Origin: an uncultured Collinsella sp.
Lineage (GTDB): Bacteria > Actinomycetota > Coriobacteriia > Coriobacteriales > Coriobacteriaceae
Assembly: GCA_958423535.1 (NCBI GenBank)
Contig: CATZRJ010000027.1
Location: 1-25,579 of the forward strand
Length of the DNA: 25,579 nucleotides
Reading direction: 5' to 3'
Shown here: piece by piece, positions 1 to 7,182 of the stretch
Layout of the letters: every line of letters begins with the position of its first letter
Position numbering within the stretch: the stretch's first letter is position 1
Notes under the pieces: generated by a model
Told to the model about the DNA's origin: nothing
The model's input: only the letters and a program-made list of their open reading frames with translations
Databases searched by the model: none
Made by a program: the position numbers and the translations under genes

Positions 1-2558
1 CCAACAAGGCCGCGGCCGAGATGCGCGAGCGTTTGGCGGCGCTCATTCCCAGCGGTACCCGCGGCATGTGGGTGTGCACCTTCCATGCCATGTGTGTGCG
101 CATGCTGCGCGAGGACGCCGACCTGCTGGGCTACACCGGTCAGTTCACCATCTACGATGATGACGACTCAAAGCGCATGGTGCGTGACATTATGCAGGCG
201 CTCGGCATTGAGCAAAAGCAGTTCCCCATCAACATGATCCGCAGCAAGATCAGCTCGGCCAAAAACGCCATGATCGGCCCCGAGGACATGCTCAAGAGTG
301 CCGATAGCCCCAACGACAAAAAGGCCGCGCAGGTCTACTTGGAGCTGGAGCGCCGCCTACGCGCTGCCAATGCGATGGACTTTGATGACCTGCTCGTGCG
401 CACGCTCGAGCTGCTGCGCACCCGCCCCGAGGTGCTCAATAAGTACCAAGAGCGCTTCCGCTACATTAGCGTCGACGAGTATCAGGACACCAACCACGTC
501 CAGTACGAGATCGCCAACCTGCTGGCCGCCAAGTACCAAAACCTCATGGTCGTGGGCGACGACGACCAGTCCATTTATAGCTGGCGTGGTGCCGACATCA
601 CCAATATCCTGGACTTTGAGAAGGACTTTAAAGACTGCAAGACCGTTAAACTGGAGCAGAACTACCGCTCTACTGGTCATATCCTGAGTGCCGCCAACGC
701 CGTGGTGCGCCATAACTCGCAGCGCAAGGACAAGCGCCTGTTTACGGCCGAGGGCGATGGCGAGAAGATCCAGGCCTTCCAGGCGAGCGACGAGCGCGAC
801 GAGGGCCGCTGGATTGCCGGCGAGATCGAGAAGCTGCATGCCAAAGGCACGAGCTACGACGACATCGCCGTCTTCTACCGCACCAACGCCCAGTCGCGTA
901 TCCTCGAAGATATGTTCCTGCGCGCGGGCGTGCCCTACAAGATCGTGGGCGGCACGCGATTCTTCGACCGTGCCGAGATCCGCGACGTCATGGCCTACCT
1001 CAAGATGATCGTGAACCCGGCCGACGAGATGAGCGTCAAGCGCGTCATCAACACACCTCGCCGCGGCATCGGTTCCACCTCGATTCAAAAAATTGAGCAG
1101 CTGGCGCGCGACAACCGCTGCTCGTTCTTCCAGGCCTGCGAGATCGCGTGCGCCGAAACCGGCATGTTTAGCGCCAAGGTGCGCAATGGCCTGTCGAGCT
1201 TTGTGTCGCTGGTGCGCGAGGGCCGTCGCATGGATGGCGAGCTCAAGGACGTCGTCGAGATGATTGTCGACAAGACGGGGCTGCTGCAGGCATTCCGCGC
1301 CGAGGGCACCATGGAGTCCGAGAGCCGCGCCGAGAACATCCAGGAATTCCTGGGCGTCGCTGCCGAATTTGAGGAGACGCACGAGGATATCGAGGGTACG
1401 CTCGAGAGCTTGGAAGAGCTGCGCGCAGCCGGTGTTGCCGACGTGCCTGCCGGCGCCGAGCCCGAGCCCGTCGTGGTGAGCGCGCCTGCGCCCGAACCGG
1501 GGCCATCTGCCCCGGCATCCTCGTTTGAGGCACTTGTCGGCGCGCGCGATGCCGCAGGTTCCAATCCGCTCGATAGCCTAGCCGCCCCGGCGCTCTCACC
1601 GCAGGATGCCCTGGCCGCCGCCATCGCGGGCAACGCGTATGCCGCGCCGACGGAGCTGCCGGCGGGTGCCGTGCATGCCGACGAGATTGAGCGCACCTAC
1701 GGTCCGCTCACCTGTAAGGCGCTGCCGGCACTCATGGAGTGGCTGGCCCTGCGCTCCGACTTGGATTCCCTGGCCGGCGAGACGCATGCCATTACCATGA
1801 TGACCATCCACTCCGCCAAGGGCCTGGAGTTCCCGGCGGTGTTCGTGGCCGGCATGGAGGAGGGCATCTTCCCGCACGTGCACGACTTTGGCGGCAGCGA
1901 TGACCCGGGCAAGCTCGAGGAGGAGCGTCGCCTGGCCTACGTTGCCATCACGCGCGCTCGCAAGCGCCTGTTCTTGACCTATGCGGCCACGCGTCGCACC
2001 TACGGCTCGACCTCTGCCAACCCGCGTTCGCGCTTCCTCAACGAGATTCCGTTTGAGGATATCGAGTTTAGCGGTATCGGCTCTGCCGGCTTTGAAGGCA
2101 CGGGCTGGGAGAAGCGCGGCGACCGTCACGGCACCTTTGGCTCGGGCATGGGTTCGGATATGTATGGCGGCAAGGTGTTTGGCTCGCATACGCGCTCGAC
2201 CGGCGGTTCCGGTTCGCGCGGCGGATCGAGCTTTGACGATTTCTTTGGCGGCAGCAGCTACGGGACCGAACGCCATCGTGGGGTCTCGCCCGATGCCGGC
2301 CGTGTTGCCTCGACCTTTGGTTCGGGCGCGCCGCGAGCCAAAAAGCCGTCGTCCAAGGTGTCGCCGACGGTGGAGCGCAAGGTCGATCGCGCCAGCGCAT
2401 CGCAGGACTTTGCCGCGGGCGATACCGTGAGCCACAAGACCTTTGGTACGGGTACCGTGATCTCGGTCGCCGGAGACATGATCGAGGTTCAATTCGAAAA
2501 GACCGGCCAGACCAAAAAGCTTATGAAGGGCTTTGCTCCGATCGTCAAGCTGTCGTGA
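1..2558 (+). CDS. pcrA: ATP-dependent DNA helicase UvrD/PcrA (5' end outside window)
   Basis: A superfamily 1A 3'-5' helicase acting in nucleotide-excision repair, replication-fork clearance and transcription-coupled processes. The frame is already open at base 3, where it reads NKAAAEM, the end of helicase motif Ia, so the true start and Walker A lie upstream. Visible motifs in order are DEYQDT (motif II, about 472-489), GDDDQSIYSWRGAD (III, about 556-597), QNYRS (IV, about 656), TIHSAKGLEF (V, about 1802) and YVAITRAR (VI, about 1938). The C-terminus has a Gly/Ser-rich linker and then a Tudor-like fold beginning GDTVSHKTFGTGTV (about 2424-2555), the part that contacts RNA polymerase in other PcrA proteins. 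An Ala/Pro/Glu-rich insertion of roughly 100 residues (about 1410-1700) precedes motif V and is not in canonical PcrA. Rep is excluded by the Tudor tail. The family call is secure. Confidence 0.95.
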   Translation, partial: NKAAAEMRERLAALIPSGTRGMWVCTFHAMCVRMLREDADLLGYTGQFTIYDDDDSKRMVRDIMQALGIEQKQFPINMIRSKISSAKNAMIGPEDMLKSADSPNDKKAAQVYLELERRLRAANAMDFDDLLVRTLELLRTRPEVLNKYQERFRYISVDEYQDTNHVQYEIANLLAAKYQNLMVVGDDDQSIYSWRGADITNILDFEKDFKDCKTVKLEQNYRSTGHILSAANAVVRHNSQRKDKRLFTAEGDGEKIQAFQASDERDEGRWIAGEIEKLHAKGTSYDDIAVFYRTNAQSRILEDMFLRAGVPYKIVGGTRFFDRAEIRDVMAYLKMIVNPADEMSVKRVINTPRRGIGSTSIQKIEQLARDNRCSFFQACEIACAETGMFSAKVRNGLSSFVSLVREGRRMDGELKDVVEMIVDKTGLLQAFRAEGTMESESRAENIQEFLGVAAEFEETHEDIEGTLESLEELRAAGVADVPAGAEPEPVVVSAPAPEPGPSAPASSFEALVGARDAAGSNPLDSLAAPALSPQDALAAAIAGNAYAAPTELPAGAVHADEIERTYGPLTCKALPALMEWLALRSDLDSLAGETHAITMMTIHSAKGLEFPAVFVAGMEEGIFPHVHDFGGSDDPGKLEEERRLAYVAITRARKRLFLTYAATRRTYGSTSANPRSRFLNEIPFEDIEFSGIGSAGFEGTGWEKRGDRHGTFGSGMGSDMYGGKVFGSHTRSTGGSGSRGGSSFDDFFGGSSYGTERHRGVSPDAGRVASTFGSGAPRAKKPSSKVSPTVERKVDRASASQDFAAGDTVSHKTFGTGTVISVAGDMIEVQFEKTGQTKKLMKGFAPIVKLS

Positions 2559-2565
2559 TCCTGGC

Positions 2566-2695
2566 GGACCTGGGCGGGCGTATAGGGCAACATCGCCTGC
2601 TCGGGCAGTCCTGCGCAAGACGGAGGCCACATTAAGTGGCCTCCTTTGCGTGCGGAACTCGCGATCGATGTTGCCCTATACGCCCGCCCAGGTCC
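2566..2695. repeat. 130-bp element with perfect 30-bp inverted ends
   Basis: Bases 2566-2595 are the exact reverse complement of 2666-2695, with 30 of 30 positions matching (the arm begins GGACCTGGGCGGGCGTATAG). The 70-base centre holds a second hairpin with the features of an intrinsic terminator. The element starts 7 bases after the helicase stop codon. It codes for nothing. It could be a terminator embedded in a small non-autonomous mobile element, or a REP-like palindrome. No target-site duplication is obvious at the edges. Confidence 0.85.
2613..2650 (+). terminator. Probable intrinsic terminator of pcrA
   Basis: A 9-bp perfect stem GGAGGCCAC / GTGGCCTCC (2622-2630 and 2636-2644) has a 5-base loop ATTAA. 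CGCAA/TTGCG can pair outside it. Only three T follow the stem, so it is a moderate terminator on its own, but it sits inside the larger 30-bp inverted repeat, which would extend the structure. Confidence 0.55.
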
Positions 2696-2713
2696 TTGGG
2701 TAACGTTGCTGGA

Positions 2714-2741
2714 CGAACGTCGCTTTGCTCGTTCGCTTTTT
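2714..2741 (+). terminator. Weak terminator-like hairpin
   Basis: A 6-bp stem CGAACG / CGTTCG (2714-2719 and 2730-2735) with a 10-base loop is followed by CTTTTT. It may back up the upstream terminator of the helicase gene. The stem is short, so confidence is low. Confidence 0.3.
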
Positions 2742-2781
2742 GATCTGGAGAGCCGGGTGGGCTGATATATAGATATGAGTT

Positions 2782-2814
2782 GGGGCTCTCCCGTTTGATG
2801 AGCGGGGGAGCCCC
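2782..2814. terminator. Terminator hairpin between convergent pcrA and manA
   Basis: A 12-bp stem (2782-2793 and 2803-2814, GGGGCTCTCCCG / CGGGGGAGCCCC, one G-T pair) closes a 9-base loop between two convergent genes, 27 bases past the manA stop. A T-rich stretch follows on the plus strand. No clear U-run follows on the minus strand, so its action on manA is inferred from position. Confidence 0.6.
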
Positions 2815-2841
2815 TTGTTGCGTTTGGGTTGTTGGTGCGAT

Positions 2842-3774
2842 CTAGAGGTGGCTGATGATCAGTTCCATCTTGCCTTCGAGGTCAATGGAGCTGACGGTGC
2901 TCGGAGCTAGCAGGTGGCTTCCCTTGTGGACGGGGTCGCCGCAGACGGTGCCTTCGCCGTCGATGACCGACAGGCACATGAAGGGCCAGCGCTGGCCGAG
3001 GGTCTTGCTGCCGTCGACGCGCACACGATCGACGGTGTAGCAGGAGTTAGACTCGAGCTCGGTCACGCCATCGACTTCGGGCGCGGTCACCGTGCCGTCG
3101 GTCGGAGCCTGAGCATCAAAGTCGATGCAGTCGAGGCTCTGCTCAATGTGCAGCGGGCGCAGCTTGCCATCGGTGCCGGGACGGTCGTAGTCGTACAGGC
3201 GATATGTCACGTCGCTCGACTGCTGCGTCTCCAAAATGAGCGTGCCGGTCTTGATGGCATGCACGGTGCCGGAATCAATCTGGAAAAAGTCGCCCTTGTG
3301 GATCGGCAGCACGTTGAGCATGTCGTCCCAGCGGCCGTCCTCGATCATCTGTGCGGCCTCGGCGCGGTCATGCGCGCGCTGGCCGACGATAATCGTGGAG
3401 CCGGGCTCGCAGTCCAGCACATACCAGCACTCGGTTTTGCCCAGGCTGCCGTTCTCGTGCTCGGCGGCGTACTCGTCGTTGGGGTGAATCTGGATCGAAA
3501 GGTCGTCCTTGGCGTCCAGAATCTTAACGAGTAGCGGGAACTCCTTGCCCTCGCAGTTGCCGAAAAGCTCGCGATGCTCGGCCCACAGCCACGACAGCGT
3601 GTGACCGGCATACGGGCCCTCCGCAATCTGGCAGTCGCCATTGGGGTGGGCCGAGATGGCCCAGCACTCACCGATGGGACCCTTGGGAATGTCGTAACCA
3701 AATACGGTTTCGAGCTGGCGGCCGCCCCAGATCTTCTCGTGAAAGATCGGCGTCAGTTTAATCAAATCGGACAT
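2842..3774 (-). CDS. manA: Mannose-6-phosphate isomerase, class I
   Basis: Interconverts mannose-6-phosphate and fructose-6-phosphate in the cytoplasm, linking mannose use and nucleotide-sugar synthesis to glycolysis. The protein is about 310 residues, as usual for the short Firmicutes-type enzyme. The zinc-site motifs are present: IQIHPND (His), GKTECWYV (Glu) and DSGTVHAI (His), followed by the catalytic-face segment YRLYDYDR. The N-terminus LTPIFHEKIWGGRQL is typical. Two in-frame ATGs exist. The one at 3774 has a GGGGG tract 7 bases upstream, while the one at 3780 sits almost on that tract, so 3774 is preferred. It follows the GntR gene by about 70 bases on the same strand and probably shares its transcript. 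Confidence 0.93.
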   Translation of the reverse strand: MSDLIKLTPIFHEKIWGGRQLETVFGYDIPKGPIGECWAISAHPNGDCQIAEGPYAGHTLSWLWAEHRELFGNCEGKEFPLLVKILDAKDDLSIQIHPNDEYAAEHENGSLGKTECWYVLDCEPGSTIIVGQRAHDRAEAAQMIEDGRWDDMLNVLPIHKGDFFQIDSGTVHAIKTGTLILETQQSSDVTYRLYDYDRPGTDGKLRPLHIEQSLDCIDFDAQAPTDGTVTAPEVDGVTELESNSCYTVDRVRVDGSKTLGQRWPFMCLSVIDGEGTVCGDPVHKGSHLLAPSTVSSIDLEGKMELIISHL

Positions 3775-3848
3775 GTTCATACCCCCATTGTGTTGCGCGG
3801 ACGCTGCACGAAACAGCTCAAAGCGAGCGCCCGGATGACTACAAAAAC

Positions 3849-4568
3849 CTATGCCAACGTTACGTTGTGCAACTCAAAGCGGTCGCCAACGTTGCGCGAG
3901 ACCGAATACTCAAAGGCGGCGCCGCTGTCCAAAAAGCCAATCTGGGTGAGCTCGAGCAGGGGAGAGCCGGGCTTGGTGTCCAGGCGCTCGGCTTCTTCCT
4001 CGGTTGCTGCCACGGCGCGAATGGTACGGTGGAAGCTCGAAATTTTCAGCCCGCATTGCTCGCGGATGAAATGGTAGACCGATCCGTACAGGTCCTTCTT
4101 TTTCAGCCCCGGAATCAGCTCGAGGGGCATGTAGGTGTACTCGATAACGATGGGCTTCCCATCGGCCTGACGCACGCGCACGACGTGATAGGCAAAGTCA
4201 TCCTCGGCAATTCCCAGCTGGGCTGCGATGTCCGCTGGTGGATTAACAATCGAGAAATCGTAGACCACCGAGGTCACCTTCTCCCCGCGGTGCTCATACG
4301 AAAAACCCTGGGCACGGTCGTTTTTGCCCTGGAAAAACGCCTGGCCGGGAAGTCCCGCCGTGTCCTTAACGTAGGTACCCGATCCACGACGGCTGGTAAT
4401 AAGACCTTCCTCGGTGATTTGCTCGATAGCTCGTTTGACGGTGATTTTGGAAACGCTATAGAGCTCACAGAACTCAACGACGGTGGGAAGCTTGTCGCCC
4501 GGTTTAAGAGCGCCATCCTCGATACTTCGACGAATATCTGCAGCTATCGCCTCGTATTTGGGAATCAA
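3849..4568 (-). CDS. GntR-family transcriptional regulator with UTRA ligand domain
   Basis: A 239-residue cytoplasmic DNA-binding regulator of the HutC/UTRA subgroup. Residues about 1-70 form the winged helix, with the classic LPTVVEFCELYSVSKITVKR recognition helix and the wing RRGSGTYV. Residues about 95-235 form the UTRA effector domain, with the typical end LLELTQIGFLDSGAAFEYS. The start is TTG, with AGGAGG four bases upstream (4573-4578 on the opposite strand), so this is a strong ribosome-binding site on a weak start codon. It is divergent from the ROK kinase and upstream of manA. UTRA proteins commonly sense sugar phosphates or amino sugars, so control of manA and the kinase is a reasonable inference. 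The ligand is not visible. Confidence 0.92.
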   Translation of the reverse strand: MIPKYEAIAADIRRSIEDGALKPGDKLPTVVEFCELYSVSKITVKRAIEQITEEGLITSRRGSGTYVKDTAGLPGQAFFQGKNDRAQGFSYEHRGEKVTSVVYDFSIVNPPADIAAQLGIAEDDFAYHVVRVRQADGKPIVIEYTYMPLELIPGLKKKDLYGSVYHFIREQCGLKISSFHRTIRAVAATEEEAERLDTKPGSPLLELTQIGFLDSGAAFEYSVSRNVGDRFELHNVTLA

Positions 4569-4594
4569 GGAACCTCCTTTCCAACTTGATTGAG

Positions 4595-4640
4595 AATAAA
4601 AGAAAGTATAGTCAACGCCTAAGTATCTCTATTGAGTTAT
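4595..4640 (-). promoter_or_regulatory. Candidate promoter of gntR-manA
   Basis: Reading the minus strand, the AT-rich stretch upstream of the TTG start contains TTGACTATACT (4605-4615). The TATACT at 4605-4610 fits a -10 box about 37 bases before the start codon. No clean -35 at 17 bases is seen, so the exact promoter is uncertain. The region is much richer in A/T than the flanking genes. Confidence 0.35.
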
Positions 4641-4810
4641 TGAAAAGTTCGAGAAAGATAAAATCAAAAGACGCCCCGCTTGTAAAATCAGAGCGTTTTA
4701 AATGATAAACATTTGAGTAGTGTCGTGTTGAGGAATGATCGGTCCGAGGACGGGACCGAACCGATATAGCGGCCAGCGAACCGAATCTCGTACTCTGCGT
4801 TTTCCCAGAT

Positions 4811-4851
4811 AAAACCTGCCAAAACAAACCTGTCCCTTTTTGGTAGGTTTT
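4811..4851. repeat. 14-bp inverted repeat in the gntR-glk intergenic region
   Basis: AAAACCTGCCAAAA (4811-4824) and TTTTGGTAGGTTTT (4838-4851) pair over 14 positions with one G-T, around a 13-base loop that contains CTGTCCC. The repeat lies about 55 bases upstream of the kinase start, next to a possible -10 box TACCAT (4866-4871). It could be the operator of the divergent GntR protein, a transcription attenuator (T-rich 3' side), or a REP-like palindrome. The sequence alone does not decide. Confidence 0.6.
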
Positions 4852-4905
4852 TGCCTTGGGAGCGGTACCATACAGGCAATGTTTAAACGAGAAAGGTGGG
4901 CTCCC

Positions 4906-5859
4906 ATGGAACCTAAGCAGTACTACATCGGCATCGACGTCGGCGGCACTTCGGTTAAGGAGGGCCTGTTCGACGAGGACGGTAACCTGCTGGCCAAGGC
5001 CAGCGTGCCCACGCCGCCTATCGTTGACGCCGCGGGCTTTGCCGCGGTGACCGAGGCTATCGACCAGGTGGTCGCCAAGGCACAGATTCCGCGTGCCTTT
5101 GTGGCGGGCATTGGCCTGGCCGTTCCGTGTCCCATCCCGGCGTCGGGCGATGCCAAGGTCAAGGCCAACATTGCCATTAACCTGCCCGAGCTGAGGGTCG
5201 CCATTCAGAAGCACTGCCCCGATGCGGTCGTTAAGTATGAGAACGATGCCAACGCCGCTGCCATGGGCGAGGCCTGGCTCGGTTCTGCCAAGGGCGTGCA
5301 GAACGTGGTGATGGTCACCATCGGTACCGGCGTGGGCGGCGGCGTTATCGTTAACGGCGACGTGGTATCGGGCGTTGTGGGCGCCGGCGGCGAGATTGGC
5401 CACATGTGCCTGAACCCGGCCGAGGAGCGCACCTGCGGCTGTGGCGGCCATGGCCATCTGGAGCAGTATTCCAGCGCCACCGGCGTGGTGAGCAACTACC
5501 TTGCCGAGTGCAAGAAGGCGGGCGTCGAGCCCATTGAGCTCACCGGCCCCTCCGATTCCAAGGACGTGTTCCAGGCCTGCCGCGAGGGCGACAAGCTCGC
5601 GCTGGCCGCGGCCGACACCATGGCCGACTATCTCGGTCGTGCTCTGGCACTTATCGCCAACGTGGTCGACCCCGAGATGTTCCTGATCGGTGGCGGCGCC
5701 TCCGCCTCGGCCGATGTCTACCTCGACAAGGCTCGCGAGTACTTCCAGCGCTACGCGCTCTCTGCCTCGCGCGAGACGCCCATTAAGGTCGCTTCGCTCG
5801 GAAACGACGCCGGCATCATCGGTGCCGCCTACGTAGCTCTGCGCGCCGCCGGCAAATAG
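4906..5859 (+). CDS. glk: ROK-family glucokinase (sugar kinase)
   Basis: Phosphorylates glucose, or a related hexose such as mannose, with ATP in the cytoplasm. It has 317 residues, normal for the ROK family. The N-terminal phosphate loop is IGIDVGGTSVKEG (residues 8-20), the catalytic base is D114 in ENDANAAA, and the second ATP motif is IGTGVGGGV. The zinc and substrate motif is GEIGH (E163, H166), then CGCGGHGHLE (C177, C179). The cysteine usually third in this motif is His184 here. ATG at 4906 is preferred over an upstream in-frame ATG at 4840, because AAAGGTGG lies just before it and the product then begins right at the conserved core. Divergent from gntR, with manA beyond, so it is probably part of one hexose regulon. 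Mannokinase or an amino-sugar kinase is possible. Confidence 0.9.
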   Translation: MEPKQYYIGIDVGGTSVKEGLFDEDGNLLAKASVPTPPIVDAAGFAAVTEAIDQVVAKAQIPRAFVAGIGLAVPCPIPASGDAKVKANIAINLPELRVAIQKHCPDAVVKYENDANAAAMGEAWLGSAKGVQNVVMVTIGTGVGGGVIVNGDVVSGVVGAGGEIGHMCLNPAEERTCGCGGHGHLEQYSSATGVVSNYLAECKKAGVEPIELTGPSDSKDVFQACREGDKLALAAADTMADYLGRALALIANVVDPEMFLIGGGASASADVYLDKAREYFQRYALSASRETPIKVASLGNDAGIIGAAYVALRAAGK

Positions 5860-5991
5860 CTGGTGCAAAGGGGGCAGACTTCGCTCCAACACTTGCCCCA
5901 AAATATGCCGTGGCCCTTCCGTCTCAGAAGGCTCGGCATCGGCGTGCTACCATAGCTACGTCCAAGTACACATATCAAGTGGAGGATATCC

Positions 5992-6915
5992 ATGGCAAAC
6001 GTTCTTGTCTTTGGTCACCAGAACCCCGATAACGACGCCATCATGAGTGCCGTCGTCCTGTCCCAGCTGCTCAACCAGGTTGAGTATGCCGGCAACACCT
6101 ACGAGGCCTGCGCCCTTGGTCAGCTTCCGGCCGAGTCCGCCAAGCTGCTCGCCGACGCCGGCATCGCCGAGCCCCGCGTGATCGAGTCCGTCGAGGCCGG
6201 TCAGCTCGTCGTCCTCACCGACCACAACGAGTCCGCCCAGTCCGTCGCCGGCCTTAAGGACGCCACGGTCTTTGGTGTTGTCGATCATCACCGCATCGGC
6301 GACTTCGAGACCGCCGGCCCGCTGCACTACATCTGCCTGCCCTGGGGCTCCAGCTGCACCATCGTCACCAAGCTCGCCGGCGTGCTCGGCGTTGAGCTTT
6401 CCGACGTCCAGGCCAAGCTGCTGCTTTCGGCCATGATGACCGACACGCTCATGCTCAAGAGCCCCACCACCACCGATGTCGACCGCGCCGTCGCCGCCAA
6501 GCTCGGCGAGCAGGTGGGCGTCGACCCGGTCAAGTTTGGTATGGAGGTCTTCCTTACCCGTCCGTCCGGCTCCTTCACCGCAGCCGAGATGGTCGGCAAC
6601 GACATCAAGATGTTCGAGCCCGCCGGCAAGAAGCTGCTCATCGGCCAGTACGAGACCGTCGACAAGACCCGCGCACTCGGCATGATCGACGAGATTCGCG
6701 AGGCCATGCGCGCCTACGCCGCCGAGAAGGGTGCCGACGGCATTGTCCTGTGCATCACTGACATCATGGAGGAGGGCTCGCAGGTCCTGCTCGAGGGCGA
6801 GACCGAGGCTGCTCAGAAGGGCCTGGGCATTGCCGACGAGCACGACGGCGTCTGGATGCCGGGCGTCCTCTCCCGTAAGAAGCAGGTCGCTGCCCCCATC
6901 ATGGCCGCCTGCTAG
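5992..6915 (+). CDS. ppaC: Manganese-dependent inorganic pyrophosphatase (family II)
   Basis: Hydrolyses pyrophosphate to two phosphates in the cytoplasm, driving biosynthetic reactions. The 307 residues match the usual 305-310. All DHH-family metal ligands are visible: H9, D13 and D15 in GHQNPDND, D77 in LTDHN, D98-H99-H100 in VVDHHR, and D151 in MMTDTLM. The C-terminal phosphate-binding SRKKQ is also present. ATG at 5992 has GGAGG seven bases upstream. A TACCAT sequence at 5948-5953 may be the -10 box. The gene is closed by a clear terminator and appears to be a single-gene transcript. Confidence 0.97.
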   Translation: MANVLVFGHQNPDNDAIMSAVVLSQLLNQVEYAGNTYEACALGQLPAESAKLLADAGIAEPRVIESVEAGQLVVLTDHNESAQSVAGLKDATVFGVVDHHRIGDFETAGPLHYICLPWGSSCTIVTKLAGVLGVELSDVQAKLLLSAMMTDTLMLKSPTTTDVDRAVAAKLGEQVGVDPVKFGMEVFLTRPSGSFTAAEMVGNDIKMFEPAGKKLLIGQYETVDKTRALGMIDEIREAMRAYAAEKGADGIVLCITDIMEEGSQVLLEGETEAAQKGLGIADEHDGVWMPGVLSRKKQVAAPIMAAC

Positions 6916-6934
6916 GTTTAGTTGACCAAACGCC

Positions 6935-6974
6935 ACGACCGGATCGCGGACGCCCCGCGCTCCGGTCGTTTTTT
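6935..6974 (+). terminator. Intrinsic terminator after ppaC
   Basis: A 9-bp perfect stem ACGACCGGA / TCCGGTCGT (6935-6943 and 6961-6969), with further pairing GCGG/CCGC inside, is followed by a run of six T. This is a canonical rho-independent terminator 20 bases past the stop. Confidence 0.88.
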
Positions 6975-7112
6975 GTGCACGGCGCCGCGTCGTCTCTTGG
7001 ACAGGCGTGCCCGTGCCGTTGAGCAAATAATGTTCAACCTGTGGTTCCGCTTTTCGGCCACGCCTGCGTGCTTGTCGTGCAGGGTAGGCTAGATGCAAGC
7101 GTAATACGTTAG

Positions 7113-7182
7113 AGCGCGGCGCCGCCACTTGGGCGGGCCGTGCTTTTTTAAGACGGGAGCTTTCCCGTGAAAGGAGCCGCCC
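7113..7182 (+). promoter_or_regulatory. nhaA leader: attenuator-like hairpin plus hairpin beside the SD
   Basis: AGCGCGGC (7113-7120) pairs with GCCGTGCT (7137-7144), with CCGC/GCGG inside, and is followed immediately by six T (7144-7149). This has terminator form but sits only about 33 bases before the nhaA start. Next, ACGGGA (7153-7158) pairs with TCCCGT (7163-7168), ending directly before the SD AAAGGAG (7170-7176). Together with about 130 bases of upstream non-coding sequence, this is the arrangement of a leader that controls readthrough or initiation. No known ion riboswitch consensus was recognised. The first hairpin could instead end an unseen small transcript. Confidence 0.5.
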
